Source: Hydrogenovibrio thermophilus
GTDB lineage: Bacteria; Pseudomonadota; Gammaproteobacteria; Thiomicrospirales; Thiomicrospiraceae
Reading direction: 5' to 3'
NCBI RefSeq assembly: GCF_004028275.1
Contig: NZ_CP035033.1
Location: forward strand, 2,414,501 to 2,478,500
Length of the DNA: 64,000 bases
Position numbers and translations under genes: made by a program. The notes beneath the pieces are model-generated. The model was given only the letters and a program-made list of their open reading frames with translations, had not been told where the DNA came from and did not search any database. Positions 1 to 9,910 of the stretch are shown in pieces. How positions within the stretch are numbered: position 1 is the stretch's first letter; the number at the start of each line of letters is the position of its first letter.

Positions 1-531
1 CGCCGCCAACAAGGCGGCCGGGCCGTGAAACTTATCCGGGTTCCACCAGAAAGACGGGCAACTGGTCGCACAACAACCGCACAGAATGCATTCGTAACTG
101 CCATCGAGTTTTTCCCGCTCTTCGGGGCTTTGCAGGAACTCATGGTCCAAATCAACGTTTTGACCAGGCCTGGTCGCTTTCAGGAAAGGGTCCACCGCGC
201 GGTAATGGTCGTAAAACAATTCCATATCGATAATCAAATCGCGAATCACCGGCAAGCCCGGTAACGGTTTCAACACCACCGGATCGCGTAGGCTGGACAT
301 TCGCGTAATGCAACTCAAATGGTTCTCGCCGTTGACGTTCATGCCGTCCGAGCCGCACACGCCTTCCTTGCAGGAACTGCGAAACGCCAGCGTCGGGTCT
401 TGTTCGCGTAGCTTATCCAGCGCTTCCAGCAACATCATGTCGTCGCGAATCTCCGCATCCGGCAACTCATAATCTTGCATGTAAGGCTGCTCATCGACTT
501 CCGGGTTGTAACGATAAATGGAAAACCGCAT
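1..531 (-). CDS. sdhB: succinate dehydrogenase iron-sulfur subunit (partial)
   Basis: This is the iron-sulfur subunit of succinate dehydrogenase (complex II), which passes electrons from the SdhA flavin to the membrane quinone site. The N-terminus reads MRFSIYRYNPEVDEQPYMQD, typical of SdhB. Further on lie CREGVCGSDGMNVNGE-type [2Fe-2S] residues and, close to the window edge, the ECILCGCCATSCPSFWWNPD cluster-binding block followed by the family's Lys-Phe-x-Gly-Pro-Ala-Ala stretch. The C-terminal quarter lies outside the window. The gene starts 15 bases after sdhA ends, as in a normal sdhCDAB operon. A CCAGGCCTGG palindrome lies inside it and is read as Thr-Arg-Pro-Gly. The identification is firm. 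Confidence 0.95.
   Translation of the reverse strand, partial: MRFSIYRYNPEVDEQPYMQDYELPDAEIRDDMMLLEALDKLREQDPTLAFRSSCKEGVCGSDGMNVNGENHLSCITRMSSLRDPVVLKPLPGLPVIRDLIIDMELFYDHYRAVDPFLKATRPGQNVDLDHEFLQSPEEREKLDGSYECILCGCCATSCPSFWWNPDKFHGPAALLAA
164..173. repeat. CCAGGCCTGG palindrome copy (in sdhB)
   Basis: Exact copy inside sdhB, with symmetry extending to 14 bp (162-175). It is read in the frame giving Arg-Pro-Gly. Confidence 0.85.
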
Positions 532-546
532 TGTTTTGTCCTTTTG

Positions 547-2331
547 TTAGTACACGCGAGGCTTGGGTTCGAATCCGGTCACGGTCAACGGCGTGACGCA
601 CACCGGCTTATAACGCAGACGATGGCCATCCAGAAAATACAGACTGTGTTGCAACCAGTTTTCGTCGTCACGCTCGGTAAAGTCCACGCGGGAATGCGCG
701 CCGCGACTTTCCGTTCGTTCAATCGCGGAATGCACGGTGGCATACGCCAGCGTCATCAGGTTTTCCAGCTCCAGCGCTTCCATGCGTTCCAAGTTGAACG
801 CCCGGCTGCGGTCGTGCAATACGGCTTCATCCAAACGCTGTTGAATCGGCTCCAAGGCTTCAATCAACGCCTGCATGGATTCCTGGTTGCGGAAAACCCC
901 GCAACCTTCCTGCATGGCGGCTTGTAAATCGTGTTTGATGGCGGCAATGGACTCCTTGCGGTCATGCGCTGGCGCTTCCCATTTGTTCAGTCGCGCTTCC
1001 ACCGGCGCCAAATCCAATCGGCGGTCGAAGTTGCGGTCCGATTTCTGCAAGTTCAACACCCGTTCGATTTCCTTGGCGGCGGCCCGTCCGAACACGACGA
1101 TGTCCAATAAAGAATTCCCGCCCAAGCGGTTCGCACCGTGCACCGACACACAAGCGCATTCGCCCACCGCATACAAGCCCGGTACACTGATGGCCTGACC
1201 GCTTTCATCCAGCGTCTGCACCTGACCGTGGAAATTGGTCGGAATGCCGCCCATCATATAATGCGCGGTCGGATACACCGGAATCGGGTCGTCGCACATG
1301 TCCAAGCCCAAAAACGTCAAGCCGATGTCGCGAATGCCCGGCAAACGCTTTTTAATCATCTCCGAATCGAGATGAGTCAAATCCAGCAACACATGATCTT
1401 TATTCGGGCCGCAACCACGTCCTTCCTTCACCTCGATGGCAATGGCGCGTGACACCACATCCCGCGACGCCAAATCCTTCACATGCGGCGCATAACGCAC
1501 CATAAAGGCTTCTCCTTCGGCATTGCGCAACACGCCGCCTTCGCCGCGCGCCGCTTCCGACAACAACATGCCTTTGTTCGCCACGCCGGTCGGGTGGAAC
1601 TGCCAGAACTCCATGTCCTGCAACGGCAAGCCCGCGCGCAGTACCATCGCCAAACCATCGCCGGTGTTGATTTTGGCGTTGGTGTTGGTTTTGAATAGCT
1701 GGCAAGCGCCGCCCGTGGCCACCATCACTGCATGAGCGCGCAACAACTGATATTCACCGTTTTGCAGGTTCATCACCACCATACCGCCGATATGGCCAAC
1801 TTCATCCTTGACCAAATCCACCGCAAAAAATTCATCAAAAAAGGTCGTGCCCGCCTGAATGTTCTGCTGATACAGGGTTTGCAAAATAGCATGTCCGGTG
1901 CGGTCCGCCGCCGCACAAGTGCGCGTGGCTTGGCTTTCGCCGAAATTGCGGCTTTGACCGCCGAACGGGCGTTGGTAGATTTTGCCTTGCTCGGTGCGGG
2001 AAAACGGCACCCCGAAATGCTCCAACTCGCGCACGATTTCCGTGGCTTCCCGGCACATGAATTCAATCGCATCCTGATCGCCCAGATAATCGCTGCCCTT
2101 GACGGTGTCGTACATATGCCAATGCCAGTTATCCTCGGTCAAGTTGCCCAAGGCCGCATTAATGCCGCCCTGCGCTGCCACCGTATGCGACCGGGTCGGA
2201 AACACTTTCGACACCACCGCCACCCGCAAATCCGACTTGGCCAATTGCAACGCAGCCCGAAGCCCCGCGCCCCCGGCTCCGACAATCACCGCATCAAAAT
2301 GAAAGGTATCGACCTGCTGCAATGAAACCAT
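547..2331 (-). CDS. sdhA: succinate dehydrogenase flavoprotein subunit
   Basis: The catalytic flavoprotein of complex II oxidises succinate to fumarate and sits on the cytoplasmic face of the membrane. The dinucleotide-binding motif GAGGAGLRAALQLAK is near the N-terminus. The SHTVAAQGGINAALGN block carries the histidine that binds FAD covalently, followed by the HPTGV segment and the C-terminal ANRLGGNSLLDIVVFGRAA block. I prefer the ATG at 2331 (MVSLQQVD, 594 aa) because a GAGAGG ribosome site lies 4 to 6 bases upstream and the length matches the family. An in-frame ATG at 2373 would add 14 residues and overlap the end of sdhD. The gene lies between sdhD and sdhB in one operon. Confidence 0.96.
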   Translation of the reverse strand: MVSLQQVDTFHFDAVIVGAGGAGLRAALQLAKSDLRVAVVSKVFPTRSHTVAAQGGINAALGNLTEDNWHWHMYDTVKGSDYLGDQDAIEFMCREATEIVRELEHFGVPFSRTEQGKIYQRPFGGQSRNFGESQATRTCAAADRTGHAILQTLYQQNIQAGTTFFDEFFAVDLVKDEVGHIGGMVVMNLQNGEYQLLRAHAVMVATGGACQLFKTNTNAKINTGDGLAMVLRAGLPLQDMEFWQFHPTGVANKGMLLSEAARGEGGVLRNAEGEAFMVRYAPHVKDLASRDVVSRAIAIEVKEGRGCGPNKDHVLLDLTHLDSEMIKKRLPGIRDIGLTFLGLDMCDDPIPVYPTAHYMMGGIPTNFHGQVQTLDESGQAISVPGLYAVGECACVSVHGANRLGGNSLLDIVVFGRAAAKEIERVLNLQKSDRNFDRRLDLAPVEARLNKWEAPAHDRKESIAAIKHDLQAAMQEGCGVFRNQESMQALIEALEPIQQRLDEAVLHDRSRAFNLERMEALELENLMTLAYATVHSAIERTESRGAHSRVDFTERDDENWLQHSLYFLDGHRLRYKPVCVTPLTVTGFEPKPRVY

Positions 2332-2362
2332 TTCGCCTCTCTTCTCTTTATTCTTTAAAATC

Positions 2363-2698
2363 TCAGTTCGCAACCAACTGCACGGCTAAAAACACGCCAT
2401 CAGCCAACACCAACAACCACACCAACGCCCAAAGCCATAATCCCGCTTGCAAGGCTCTGCGCGGCAGATAATCCAGCAACACATCCCGCAATCCGACCCA
2501 AGCGTGCACCATCAACAATCCAAAAGCCAGCAAGGACGGCCACAAAAACAGCCAATGCGACATCGCCGCTTGCAGCTGCGCGACGGATTCGGTCGGCGCT
2601 TGCCACCAGTACAACGCCGCCAAAGGGAAATACACCATCAGATACCAGGCGCTGAACCGTTGCCAAACATGCGCTCTCAAGCCGGATAACACGTTCAT
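2363..2698 (-). CDS. sdhD: succinate dehydrogenase membrane anchor subunit
   Basis: This hydrophobic anchor subunit of complex II helps bind haem b and quinone. From the ATG at 2698 the protein is 111 residues, begins MNVLSGLRAHVWQRFSAWYL and has three membrane segments, the usual SdhD size. An open frame extends further upstream, but the ATG at 2698 overlaps the sdhC stop codon in an ATGA arrangement, which indicates translational coupling and decides the start. The HAWVGLRDVLLDY stretch in the middle fits the haem-ligand helix of the family. Confidence 0.88.
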   Translation of the reverse strand: MNVLSGLRAHVWQRFSAWYLMVYFPLAALYWWQAPTESVAQLQAAMSHWLFLWPSLLAFGLLMVHAWVGLRDVLLDYLPRRALQAGLWLWALVWLLVLADGVFLAVQLVAN

Positions 2699-3090
2699 AA
2701 CCAGACTCCCGCAAAAACCACCACCGCCCCAACGGCAAACAACGCCAATAACAGCAGGCCGGATTGCCGCCCTTTTTGCGGCTGGCTTTGCCATTGAAAC
2801 GCATCATGTTCCATCATCAGATGCCGCACCCCAGCCAACCAGTGAAACCACAAGCTGACAGCAGCGAAAAACCAAATCAACTGCCCCAATGGATGCGTCA
2901 GGGCTTGCAAGGTGTCCGCTCTTTGTTCAGGAAACAAAACCCACAGATTCAACCAGACCAGGCCGGTCAACAGGAACAACAATAACCCCACACCGGTGAT
3001 GCGGTGCAAAATGGAAAGAATGGCGTTTAACGGAAAGCGAAAGGCGAACAGATTGAGGTAAACGGGGCGTTTGCCGGGATGGCGATACAT
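2695..3090 (-). CDS. sdhC: succinate dehydrogenase cytochrome b556 subunit
   Basis: The first gene of the sdhCDAB operon encodes the cytochrome b subunit (131 aa). It shows the family signature near the N-terminus (RPVYLNLFAFRFPLNAILSI followed by LHRITG) and the WFHWLAGVRHLMMEHD segment that supplies the haem b histidine. Three transmembrane helices are evident. The stop codon overlaps the sdhD start. A plausible sigma70 promoter lies about 95 bases upstream of the start codon. Confidence 0.93.
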   Translation of the reverse strand: MYRHPGKRPVYLNLFAFRFPLNAILSILHRITGVGLLLFLLTGLVWLNLWVLFPEQRADTLQALTHPLGQLIWFFAAVSLWFHWLAGVRHLMMEHDAFQWQSQPQKGRQSGLLLLALFAVGAVVVFAGVWL

Positions 3091-3183
3091 AAAAGAACTC
3101 CTAGCTTTTCACGACCGCTGCGTAGCGCCGTCGCGTTCATCCCCCGAATGACCGGAGGCATGACTGTCCATGAGATAATTCCA

Positions 3184-3212
3184 AGTATACTCCATACCCA
3201 AAATAAGGTTAA
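3184..3212 (-). promoter_or_regulatory. candidate sigma70 promoter for sdhCDAB
   Basis: On the reverse strand TTAACC (3212-3207) and TATACT (3189-3184) are separated by 17 bases. The minus-10 element matches 5 of 6 consensus bases and the minus-35 element 4 of 6. The position is about 95 bases before the sdhC start codon. No other gene start could use it. Confidence 0.5.
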
Positions 3213-3233
3213 CCCCACGATTTATAAAATTCA

Positions 3234-3243
3234 CCAGGCCTGG
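3234..3243. repeat. CCAGGCCTGG palindrome copy (intergenic)
   Basis: Exact copy of the iterated 10-bp palindrome. Here the symmetry extends to 16 bp (3231-3246). It lies just upstream of the sdhC promoter, between sdhC and an AT-rich gene. Confidence 0.85.
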
Positions 3244-3362
3244 TGAGATTATGCTTTTACGTAAAAATAAATACAGTTAAGATTAAAGCTATAGTAAATT
3301 TCAGATATATCGCGTTGACTTTATTTTAAATATGCAATATCTAAAAATAATTGGTTAATAAA

Positions 3363-4166
3363 ATGAGATATCAATTACAAAAATGGTGGGAAATACAACA
3401 AAAGTTATGTTTAAAACTTAATCGTAGTCAGAAAATTTATCTAATCGCTTTATATACTCTGCCTATATCAACCTTATTATGGTTATTTCAATCTAATAAT
3501 GACTCTATTTGGGCTTTTAGCTTTTCTATTGGCGCTCTATTTCTGGGTGTTCTCTCGGATGTAGCTTATCTATTTAACTACCTAAAAAAATACAAATTAG
3601 CAAAAAAGTTAACTATATACGGCTATGCCTTTATTTCATTTTTTTTATTGAGCTTCAGCTATCAAATAGTTAACCATTTAGCAGAGTTTGATGTAGGACT
3701 ATTAACTAATACTGTTATTTTCACCTCTTTTGTTCTCCTTCCCCTCCTAATTTTTCTGGTAATTATCGTACTTCTTACTATCGGCTTGCTGCTTGCCGAA
3801 ATTTATTTTTTTATTTCTCTTACCAGCACTAAGAGATTTAAAAGAACCAGCAATACTCTTTTTAAGATCAAGTCGGAAAGGTATCCAAAACACACATTTT
3901 TTGGAAGAATCGTTGCATACAGTCTGATTATTTTGATAACTTTTATGCTGGGAGCGTTCGCAAAAAAACCATACGAAAAATTACTATCCAAAAGTGTAGC
4001 TTGGTATATGTACCAATTTGAAGCCGTAAAGTACTCACGCTGCCAATTCCCAGAGGGAAAAGAAGGAAAGGCTATTTCATTAGACAATAATGAAATACTT
4101 TTTATTGAAAAAAAGAGTGATGGTTACCGGTTTCAGCCAATGAAATGTGTTGAGAAATTAAAATAA
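3363..4166 (+). CDS. orphan multi-pass membrane protein
   Basis: I do not recognise this protein (267 aa from the ATG at 3363; an upstream in-frame TTG at 3351 could add four residues, and neither start has a clear ribosome site). It has an N-terminal cytoplasmic stretch, about five membrane helices in the first 210 residues, and a short soluble C-terminal domain with a cysteine pair (in SRCQFPEG and in MKCVEKL). The gene is strikingly AT-rich and uses codons unlike its sdh and acetolactate synthase neighbours, which suggests horizontal acquisition. No partner gene is apparent: it lies alone between divergent sdhC and the next operon. Confidence 0.7.
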   Translation: MRYQLQKWWEIQQKLCLKLNRSQKIYLIALYTLPISTLLWLFQSNNDSIWAFSFSIGALFLGVLSDVAYLFNYLKKYKLAKKLTIYGYAFISFFLLSFSYQIVNHLAEFDVGLLTNTVIFTSFVLLPLLIFLVIIVLLTIGLLLAEIYFFISLTSTKRFKRTSNTLFKIKSERYPKHTFFGRIVAYSLIILITFMLGAFAKKPYEKLLSKSVAWYMYQFEAVKYSRCQFPEGKEGKAISLDNNEILFIEKKSDGYRFQPMKCVEKLK

Positions 4167-4380
4167 TAAAAAGTAATGGTAGGAATAAGCATCCCTCTTT
4201 TTGTTTTCTTGTTTGTGGGCACCATTAGTGGTTTCCACAATTAAAACCAAAACGCCAACCCCACCCAAAACTTAATCAAAACCACGTATAAAAATAATTT
4301 TCAGGGCATTAAATTTTCCATACTCCATCGCCTATTGAAGGCATGTTATGATGCAGACTCACTACACTACGGAGGCCCCC

Positions 4381-6045
4381 ATGAAAGCATCGGATCTGTT
4401 TGTCAAAGCGCTGGAAGCCGAAGGCGTGGAATACGTTTTCGGCATTCCAGGTGAAGAGAACCTGGATTTACTCAACTCCCTCAAAGACTCCCAAATCCAA
4501 GTCATCGTCACCCGCCACGAACAGGCCGCAGGTTTCATGGCCGCCACTTACGGCCGCCTTACCGGGATGGCCGGAGTTTGCATGTCCACCCTTGGGCCGG
4601 GCGCCACCAACCTGGTCACCGCCGCGGCTTACGCCCAACTCGGCGCCATGCCGATGGTAATGATCACCGGGCAAAAACCCGTCAAAACCAACCGACAGGG
4701 TCAGTTCCAGATTGTCGATGTGGTGGATATGATGCGCCCCATCACCAAATACACCTGCCAGATTCACAGCGGCCATAACATTCCGGCACGCATCCGCGAA
4801 GCCTTCCGCTCCGCCAAGACCGAGCGCCCCGGTGCCTCCCATTTGGAATTGCCGGAAGACATCGCCCGCGAAGAATCCGATTCGCCGGTGATCCAACAAG
4901 GCATGCACCGACGCCCGCTGGCGGAAGACAAGGCTGTGCGCAATGCGGTGGAAATGATTCAACGCGCCAAGCGCCCGCTGATTATGATTGGGGCCGGTGC
5001 CAACCGCAAAACCGCCGGGAAGATGCTGCGCCAGTTCATCGACAAGACCGGCATTCCGTTTTTCACCACTCAAATGGGGAAAGGCGTGGTGGACGAACGC
5101 CATCATTTGTATCTGGGCTGTGCTGCTCTGTCCGATAACGATTTCGTGCATTGCGCCATCCGCAATACGGATTTGATTATCAATGTCGGTCACGATGTGG
5201 TGGAAAAGCCGCCGTTCTTTATGGAACAGGACGGCTTCAAGGTGATTCACATTAACTTCACCAATGCCTCCGTCGACCCGGTGTATTTCCCCCAAGCCGA
5301 CGTGGTGGGCGATATTGCCAACAGCATTTATCAAATCAAAGAACGCATCGAACGCCAGGATACCTGGAATTTCGACTGTTTTATGGAAGCCAAGCGCCAA
5401 ATCGACAAAAACCTGTTGGAAGGCACCAACGACGGACGCTTCCCGATGTATCCACAGCGCGTGGTGGCGGACATCCGAAAAGTCATGCCCGACGACGGCA
5501 TGATTACGCTGGACAACGGCATCTATAAAATCTGGTTTGCGCGTAACTATCTGGCTTACCAGCACAATACCATTTTGCTGGACAACGCGCTCGCCACCAT
5601 GGGCGCCGGTTTGCCATCGGCCATCGCGGCCAAGTTGGTGTATCCGGAACGCCGGGTCATGGCCATCTGCGGCGACGGTGGTTTTATGATGAATTCACAG
5701 GAAATGGATACTGCCGTACGCCTCAAGCTGGATTTAGTTGTCGTCGTGCTTAACGACAACGCTTTCGGCATGATCAAGTGGAAGCAAGCCAATATGGGCT
5801 TCGAAGATTACGGGCTGGACTTGAACAATGCCGATTTCGTAATGTATGCGCAAAGTTATGGTGCCAAGGGGCATCGCATCCATAAAGCCGACGACTTGAT
5901 TCCGACCCTGGAAGGCTGTTTCGAAGATGGCGGCGTGCATCTAGTCGAAATTCCAATGGATTACAGCGAAAACAACCAAATCTTGAATCATGACATTAAA
6001 GAGCTCAGCCAAGCGGTTTCGGAACAGATAAAAACCCTACTTTAA
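4381..6045 (+). CDS. alsS: acetolactate synthase, large-subunit / AlsS type
   Basis: This ThDP-dependent enzyme condenses two pyruvates to 2-acetolactate. The 554-aa protein starts MKASDLFVKALEAEGVEYVF and has the GIPGEENLDLLNSL block. The catalytic glutamate is in TRHEQAAGFMAATYGRLTG, and the C-terminal ThDP motif runs from GDGGFMMNSQEMD to LNDNAFGMIKW. An upstream in-frame ATG exists at 4348, but GGAGG at 4371-4375 places translation at 4381. No small regulatory subunit (ilvN/ilvH) is adjacent, so it resembles the single-subunit catabolic AlsS or a stand-alone synthase more than the biosynthetic IlvB/IlvI. Whether it makes acetoin or feeds branched-chain amino acid synthesis cannot be told here. 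Confidence 0.85.
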   Translation: MKASDLFVKALEAEGVEYVFGIPGEENLDLLNSLKDSQIQVIVTRHEQAAGFMAATYGRLTGMAGVCMSTLGPGATNLVTAAAYAQLGAMPMVMITGQKPVKTNRQGQFQIVDVVDMMRPITKYTCQIHSGHNIPARIREAFRSAKTERPGASHLELPEDIAREESDSPVIQQGMHRRPLAEDKAVRNAVEMIQRAKRPLIMIGAGANRKTAGKMLRQFIDKTGIPFFTTQMGKGVVDERHHLYLGCAALSDNDFVHCAIRNTDLIINVGHDVVEKPPFFMEQDGFKVIHINFTNASVDPVYFPQADVVGDIANSIYQIKERIERQDTWNFDCFMEAKRQIDKNLLEGTNDGRFPMYPQRVVADIRKVMPDDGMITLDNGIYKIWFARNYLAYQHNTILLDNALATMGAGLPSAIAAKLVYPERRVMAICGDGGFMMNSQEMDTAVRLKLDLVVVVLNDNAFGMIKWKQANMGFEDYGLDLNNADFVMYAQSYGAKGHRIHKADDLIPTLEGCFEDGGVHLVEIPMDYSENNQILNHDIKELSQAVSEQIKTLL

Positions 6046-6237
6046 AAATGTTTCTCAAATAAAAACCTTTCTCAATCACTTGGTTTATCGCTGGGCTTAT
6101 GATAAGGTGCGTTCGCAGAGTAAATTTTCTTTAATTAAAGTTTAACCACAGTAAACTTAAGGTTAAAATAAAATTAAAATACTCAGCGCACGCAGTACAT
6201 AACAAGAAACATCGGACGTTTTCGGGGGAGCCATATC

Positions 6238-8874
6238 ATGTTTGATTTCAGCCGTTCACTCAAGGCCAAAGTCATTGGAATTTCGACGCTGGTCGGTATC
6301 ATCATTGCATTTTTAGTCGGCCTGACCATGTATCTGACAACGGTCAAGCCGGTGCCTGCACAAGTCGAAAAACGCATTTTCAAAGAAATGACCGCCTACA
6401 TTGATGCGCAGGTCGATTTGAAAGTCAAAGGCGGCATTATCGGTGCCACCATGATTTCCCTGCAAAACAACGTCATCCAATCCCTCGCCGTGGAAGACCG
6501 CGATGCGCTGAAACCCTTTTTCGCCAATATCAAAGCCGGATTTGCCCGCAAGACCGGCTTCAAGAATATCGCCACCCAGCTGATTACCTACGATGGCCGC
6601 TCGCTCATTCGTTCCTGGGATTTGGAGAATTACGGTCAAAACGTCTCCAATAACCCGCTGATCCAGAAAGTCATGAAAGAGAAAAAAGCCTATGGTGCGC
6701 TGGGTGTCGGCGCGCGTGGCATTGGTGTTATTGCGGTGTCACCGATTTTTGAAGATGACTCGGTTCTGGGTTACACCACACTGGTACAGGGCATGGCTTC
6801 GGTCGCCAAAGATTTCCGCGCCAACCAAGGCGGCGAATGGGTGCTACTGGTGGATAAACGTTACATTGACGAGAAATACGGCAATATGCCAATCATCGAA
6901 AAGAACGAAACCATCACCGACCATTATCTGCTTGCCAGCAACCGCTGGTTCGATGCCGATACGGTTGCTTTGGTGAAGGACAGCTTTCAGCCGACTGAAG
7001 GCAAAACTCGCCGCCTTTACACCACTCAGGACAAGGTTGTGATCGACATTCCGGCGCTGGACGAGTCGGGCAACGTGATGGGCCGCCACCTGTTCGTTCT
7101 ACCAAAAACCGAATACACCGGGCCAATCAATACAGCCATGAATACCGCCTGGATGTCTTTGGCGGGCGTCATTTTGGGCGTTCTTGCGCTGACAATTGCC
7201 CTGATCATTACCGTTACACGCATGGTCATCAACCCACTGAAACGCGTTCAAAAAGTCACCGGACAAATCATTGAAAGCGGCGACTTCGCGTTACGCGCGC
7301 CGGTCAACAGCCAGGATGAAGTCGGTCGTACCGGCGACGCCATCAACCAGCTTCTGGAACAGGTCTCGCAAGCCTTGACCCAAGCCAACCAAACCGTCGG
7401 CGCCATCGCCAAAGGCGATTTCTCCAAACGTCTCAACGGCGATTACAAAGGCGACCTGGAAACCCTGCAAACGGGCATCAATGAAAGTGTCGATATCATC
7501 GACCAAGTGATGAACGAACTGTCGGGCGTCATGCAAGCCATGCGCGACGGCCGCTTTGATGTTTCGCTCTCCAACCAGGGTGAAGGCGAATACCGTAAAA
7601 TGATGGACAACGCCCAGCAAGCCATGTCCGAAACCAACAGCATCATCACCGACATCAATGCCGTGATGGAACACATGCGCCAAGGGGAATTCCAACACCG
7701 CGTGCAGGTAAACGCCAGCGGCGACTTGGACAGCTTGAAGCAACGTATTAATGAATCCCTCTCCACGCTGGACGAAGCGGTTTCGGACATTACTCGTGTC
7801 GTCGTCGCACAAAGTGAAGGCGACCTGACGCAAACCATCGACGCCGAATACCAGGGCGATTTGATGCGCCTGAAAAACGCCGTCAACCAATCGTTACGAA
7901 AGTTGTCGGACATCGTTTCCCAAGCCATCATCACGTCGCAAGTGGTCAACACTGCGTCGGAAGAAGTCGCCAAAGGCGCGTTGGATTTGAGTTCTCGCGT
8001 ACAGGAACAAGCCGCCGCCATCGAGCAAACCTCGGCCACCATGGACGAAATGAACTCGGCGGTTCAGAACAATACCGACAACTCGCAACAAGCCGCGTCG
8101 GTAGCGCAAAAAGTGCAGACCGAATCCGAACAGGCGTCCAAAGTGATGCAACAGACCATCACCGCCATGAACACCATTCAGGAATCCAGTCACAAGATTT
8201 CCGAGATTGTCACCCTGATTGACAGCATCGCCTTCCAAACCAACCTGCTCGCGTTGAACGCCGCGGTGGAAGCGGCCCGAGCCGGTGATCACGGGCGCGG
8301 TTTCGCTGTCGTGGCCGGGGAAGTGCGTGCGCTGGCCCAGAAATCGGCCGACGCCGCCAAGGAAATCAACAGCCTGATTACCGAAAGCGTACAACGCATC
8401 GACGAAGGCACGCATTTGGCTGGCGAATCCGGTGAAGTCATCGGCAACATCACCCAGATGATCAATGAAATGTCGTTGATGATTAACCAGATTGCACAAG
8501 CCTCGACCGAGCAAGCGCAAGGTGTGGAACAAGTGCATAAAGCCATCGGTGAAATCGACGCCACCACGCAGCAAAACGCCGCCTTGGTGGAAGAAACGTC
8601 CGCCGCAGCCGAAAGCATGAGCGAACAGGCCACCGATTTGAGTCACAATATGGCCTTCTTCAAAACCAATACGGCCGGTCAACCAAAGGCCAATAAACCG
8701 GCCGCGCTATCGGCTCCGAAGCCGACACTGGAAGCGCCAAAGCCTGCGGCCCCCAAAACGGAGGCCCCAGCCAAACCGGCTCAGGCGGAAAAACCGGCCG
8801 ACAAGCCAACGGAAACGGCGAAATCCATTACGCCGCCTCCACCGCCAAGCGCCGATGAATGGGAAGATTTCTAA
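6238..8874 (+). CDS. methyl-accepting chemotaxis protein with periplasmic Cache-like domain
   Basis: A large chemoreceptor (878 aa). A transmembrane helix at about residues 11-34 leads into a periplasmic sensor of roughly 265 residues that looks like a Cache-type domain (segments [18 protein letters not shown] and [18 protein letters not shown]). A second helix follows at about 300-325, then several HAMP-like repeats, then the methyl-accepting signalling domain with its conserved tip ([20 protein letters not shown]). The tail is a Pro/Lys/Ala-rich linker ending in EWEDF, which fits the CheR/CheB-docking pentapeptide pattern. The start has a GGGGGAG ribosome site. The ligand is unknown. It is transcribed alone and followed by a strong terminator. 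Confidence 0.93.
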   Translation: MFDFSRSLKAKVIGISTLVGIIIAFLVGLTMYLTTVKPVPAQVEKRIFKEMTAYIDAQVDLKVKGGIIGATMISLQNNVIQSLAVEDRDALKPFFANIKAGFARKTGFKNIATQLITYDGRSLIRSWDLENYGQNVSNNPLIQKVMKEKKAYGALGVGARGIGVIAVSPIFEDDSVLGYTTLVQGMASVAKDFRANQGGEWVLLVDKRYIDEKYGNMPIIEKNETITDHYLLASNRWFDADTVALVKDSFQPTEGKTRRLYTTQDKVVIDIPALDESGNVMGRHLFVLPKTEYTGPINTAMNTAWMSLAGVILGVLALTIALIITVTRMVINPLKRVQKVTGQIIESGDFALRAPVNSQDEVGRTGDAINQLLEQVSQALTQANQTVGAIAKGDFSKRLNGDYKGDLETLQTGINESVDIIDQVMNELSGVMQAMRDGRFDVSLSNQGEGEYRKMMDNAQQAMSETNSIITDINAVMEHMRQGEFQHRVQVNASGDLDSLKQRINESLSTLDEAVSDITRVVVAQSEGDLTQTIDAEYQGDLMRLKNAVNQSLRKLSDIVSQAIITSQVVNTASEEVAKGALDLSSRVQEQAAAIEQTSATMDEMNSAVQNNTDNSQQAASVAQKVQTESEQASKVMQQTITAMNTIQESSHKISEIVTLIDSIAFQTNLLALNAAVEAARAGDHGRGFAVVAGEVRALAQKSADAAKEINSLITESVQRIDEGTHLAGESGEVIGNITQMINEMSLMINQIAQASTEQAQGVEQVHKAIGEIDATTQQNAALVEETSAAAESMSEQATDLSHNMAFFKTNTAGQPKANKPAALSAPKPTLEAPKPAAPKTEAPAKPAQAEKPADKPTETAKSITPPPPPSADEWEDF

Positions 8875-8899
8875 ACACTTTCTCTTTCCGTTCCAACTA

Positions 8900-8927
8900 A
8901 AAACGCCCGGTTCATCCGGGCGTTTTT
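8900..8927 (+). terminator. rho-independent terminator after chemoreceptor
   Basis: A 10-bp stem AAACGCCCGG / CCGGGCGTTT with a TTCAT loop is followed by a T run, 26 bases after the receptor stop codon. The A-rich left flank could let it serve the reverse-strand AraC gene as well. Confidence 0.85.
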
Positions 8928-8947
8928 GTTTCCAAAGTGAACAATGC

Positions 8948-9814
8948 TTACTGCAACGGTAAATAAATATCCGTCACCAGTTCATGCTCGTCCACTTCCG
9001 GAAACAGGTTTCGATAACGGACAAAACACGGAAAATCCCGCAAGCTTTCACCACTCTCCGGCAACCAGTCGCGATATAGAAAATACACGCTGGTGTCCAT
9101 GGCATCGTGCGAGCCGTAATGCACCAGATGCGCACAACGCCCCGCCGGAAGTTCTTTATTCATCACGCCCTGAGGGTTGTCCGGAATCGGCGCTTTGACC
9201 GAGCCGCAGATATCGAACCGGAAATCCTCCGGTGCCACCGCGGCCGGGTCATCGTATAAAATGCCGAAGCTGTCGCTGGTGTCCACCGGCGAGTGGCTTG
9301 TCTGTTTGCGCCATTCGATAAAGCTCGCAATCGACTCATTCAATTGCTCATGCGACGCGCGGTGCTCTTTCACCGCAATCAATGTTTTGGGGAAATCGAT
9401 GATTTCCACGGTTTTCGTTTGCATCGTTTGGTTTCCTTTTCTTGACGTTTCTGGATATTGTTGATGCCAAGAAACCCAATTCGGCTGCTTTCGAAACTGC
9501 GACGGCGTCTGCCCGAACGTTTTCTTAAACGCCCGTGAAAAGGCTTCCGAACTTTCAAATCCGGCCTGTAACGCCACATCCAACACGCGAAACTGTGGAT
9601 AAAACGCCAACTGATACGACGCCCGCTTCATGCGCATTAACTGGATAAACCGGAAAACATTAATGCCCATGGCCTGCGAAAACTGCCGATGGAAATGGAA
9701 TTTTGAAAAGTGCGCCACGTCGCACAACACCGCTAAGGATAAATCGTCATCGAGATGCTGCTCGATGTAATCACAAACTCGGTTCATACGCTGAAAATAA
9801 GATGCACGGCTCAC
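8948..9814 (-). CDS. AraC-family regulator with GyrI-like effector domain
   Basis: A 288-aa transcription factor. The first ~110 residues form the two helix-turn-helix motifs of the AraC/XylS family (DLSLAVLCDVAHFSKFHFHR and LDVALQAGFESSEAFSRAFK, ending KTFGQTPSQFRK). A linker leads to a C-terminal GyrI/SbmC-like ligand-binding fold from about residue 130, with SFGILYDDPAAVAPEDFRFD and GRCAHLVHYGSHD typical of Rob/YdeE-like proteins. DNA binding is N-terminal and effector binding C-terminal, the Rob-like arrangement. Target genes are not evident: mtfA lies upstream on the same strand, 97 bases away. Confidence 0.88.
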   Translation of the reverse strand: MSRASYFQRMNRVCDYIEQHLDDDLSLAVLCDVAHFSKFHFHRQFSQAMGINVFRFIQLMRMKRASYQLAFYPQFRVLDVALQAGFESSEAFSRAFKKTFGQTPSQFRKQPNWVSWHQQYPETSRKGNQTMQTKTVEIIDFPKTLIAVKEHRASHEQLNESIASFIEWRKQTSHSPVDTSDSFGILYDDPAAVAPEDFRFDICGSVKAPIPDNPQGVMNKELPAGRCAHLVHYGSHDAMDTSVYFLYRDWLPESGESLRDFPCFVRYRNLFPEVDEHELVTDIYLPLQ

Positions 9815-9900
9815 TTAACAATTCCCTCTTCTTGACGGCCTCTATTATGTCCGTGCCTCGACCCGACATCCTGACCGAAATTGCGCAATTCGAAAAAGGC

Positions 9901-9910
9901 CCAGGCCTGG
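9901..9910. repeat. CCAGGCCTGG palindrome copy (intergenic)
   Basis: Exact copy in the gap between the end of mtfA and the AraC gene start. Confidence 0.85.

Noticed and set aside
1732-2325. Forward open frame across sdhA
   Set aside because: Entirely inside sdhA on the opposite strand, with no family features.
4468-5565. Long reverse-strand open frame opposite the acetolactate synthase gene
   Set aside because: It mirrors the codon positions of a clearly conserved enzyme, is rich in His/Gly/Val as antisense frames of GC-rich genes are, and has no ribosome site.
7894-8682. Long reverse-strand open frame opposite the chemoreceptor
   Set aside because: Low-complexity Gly/Phe/His antisense product of the repetitive signalling domain; not a gene.
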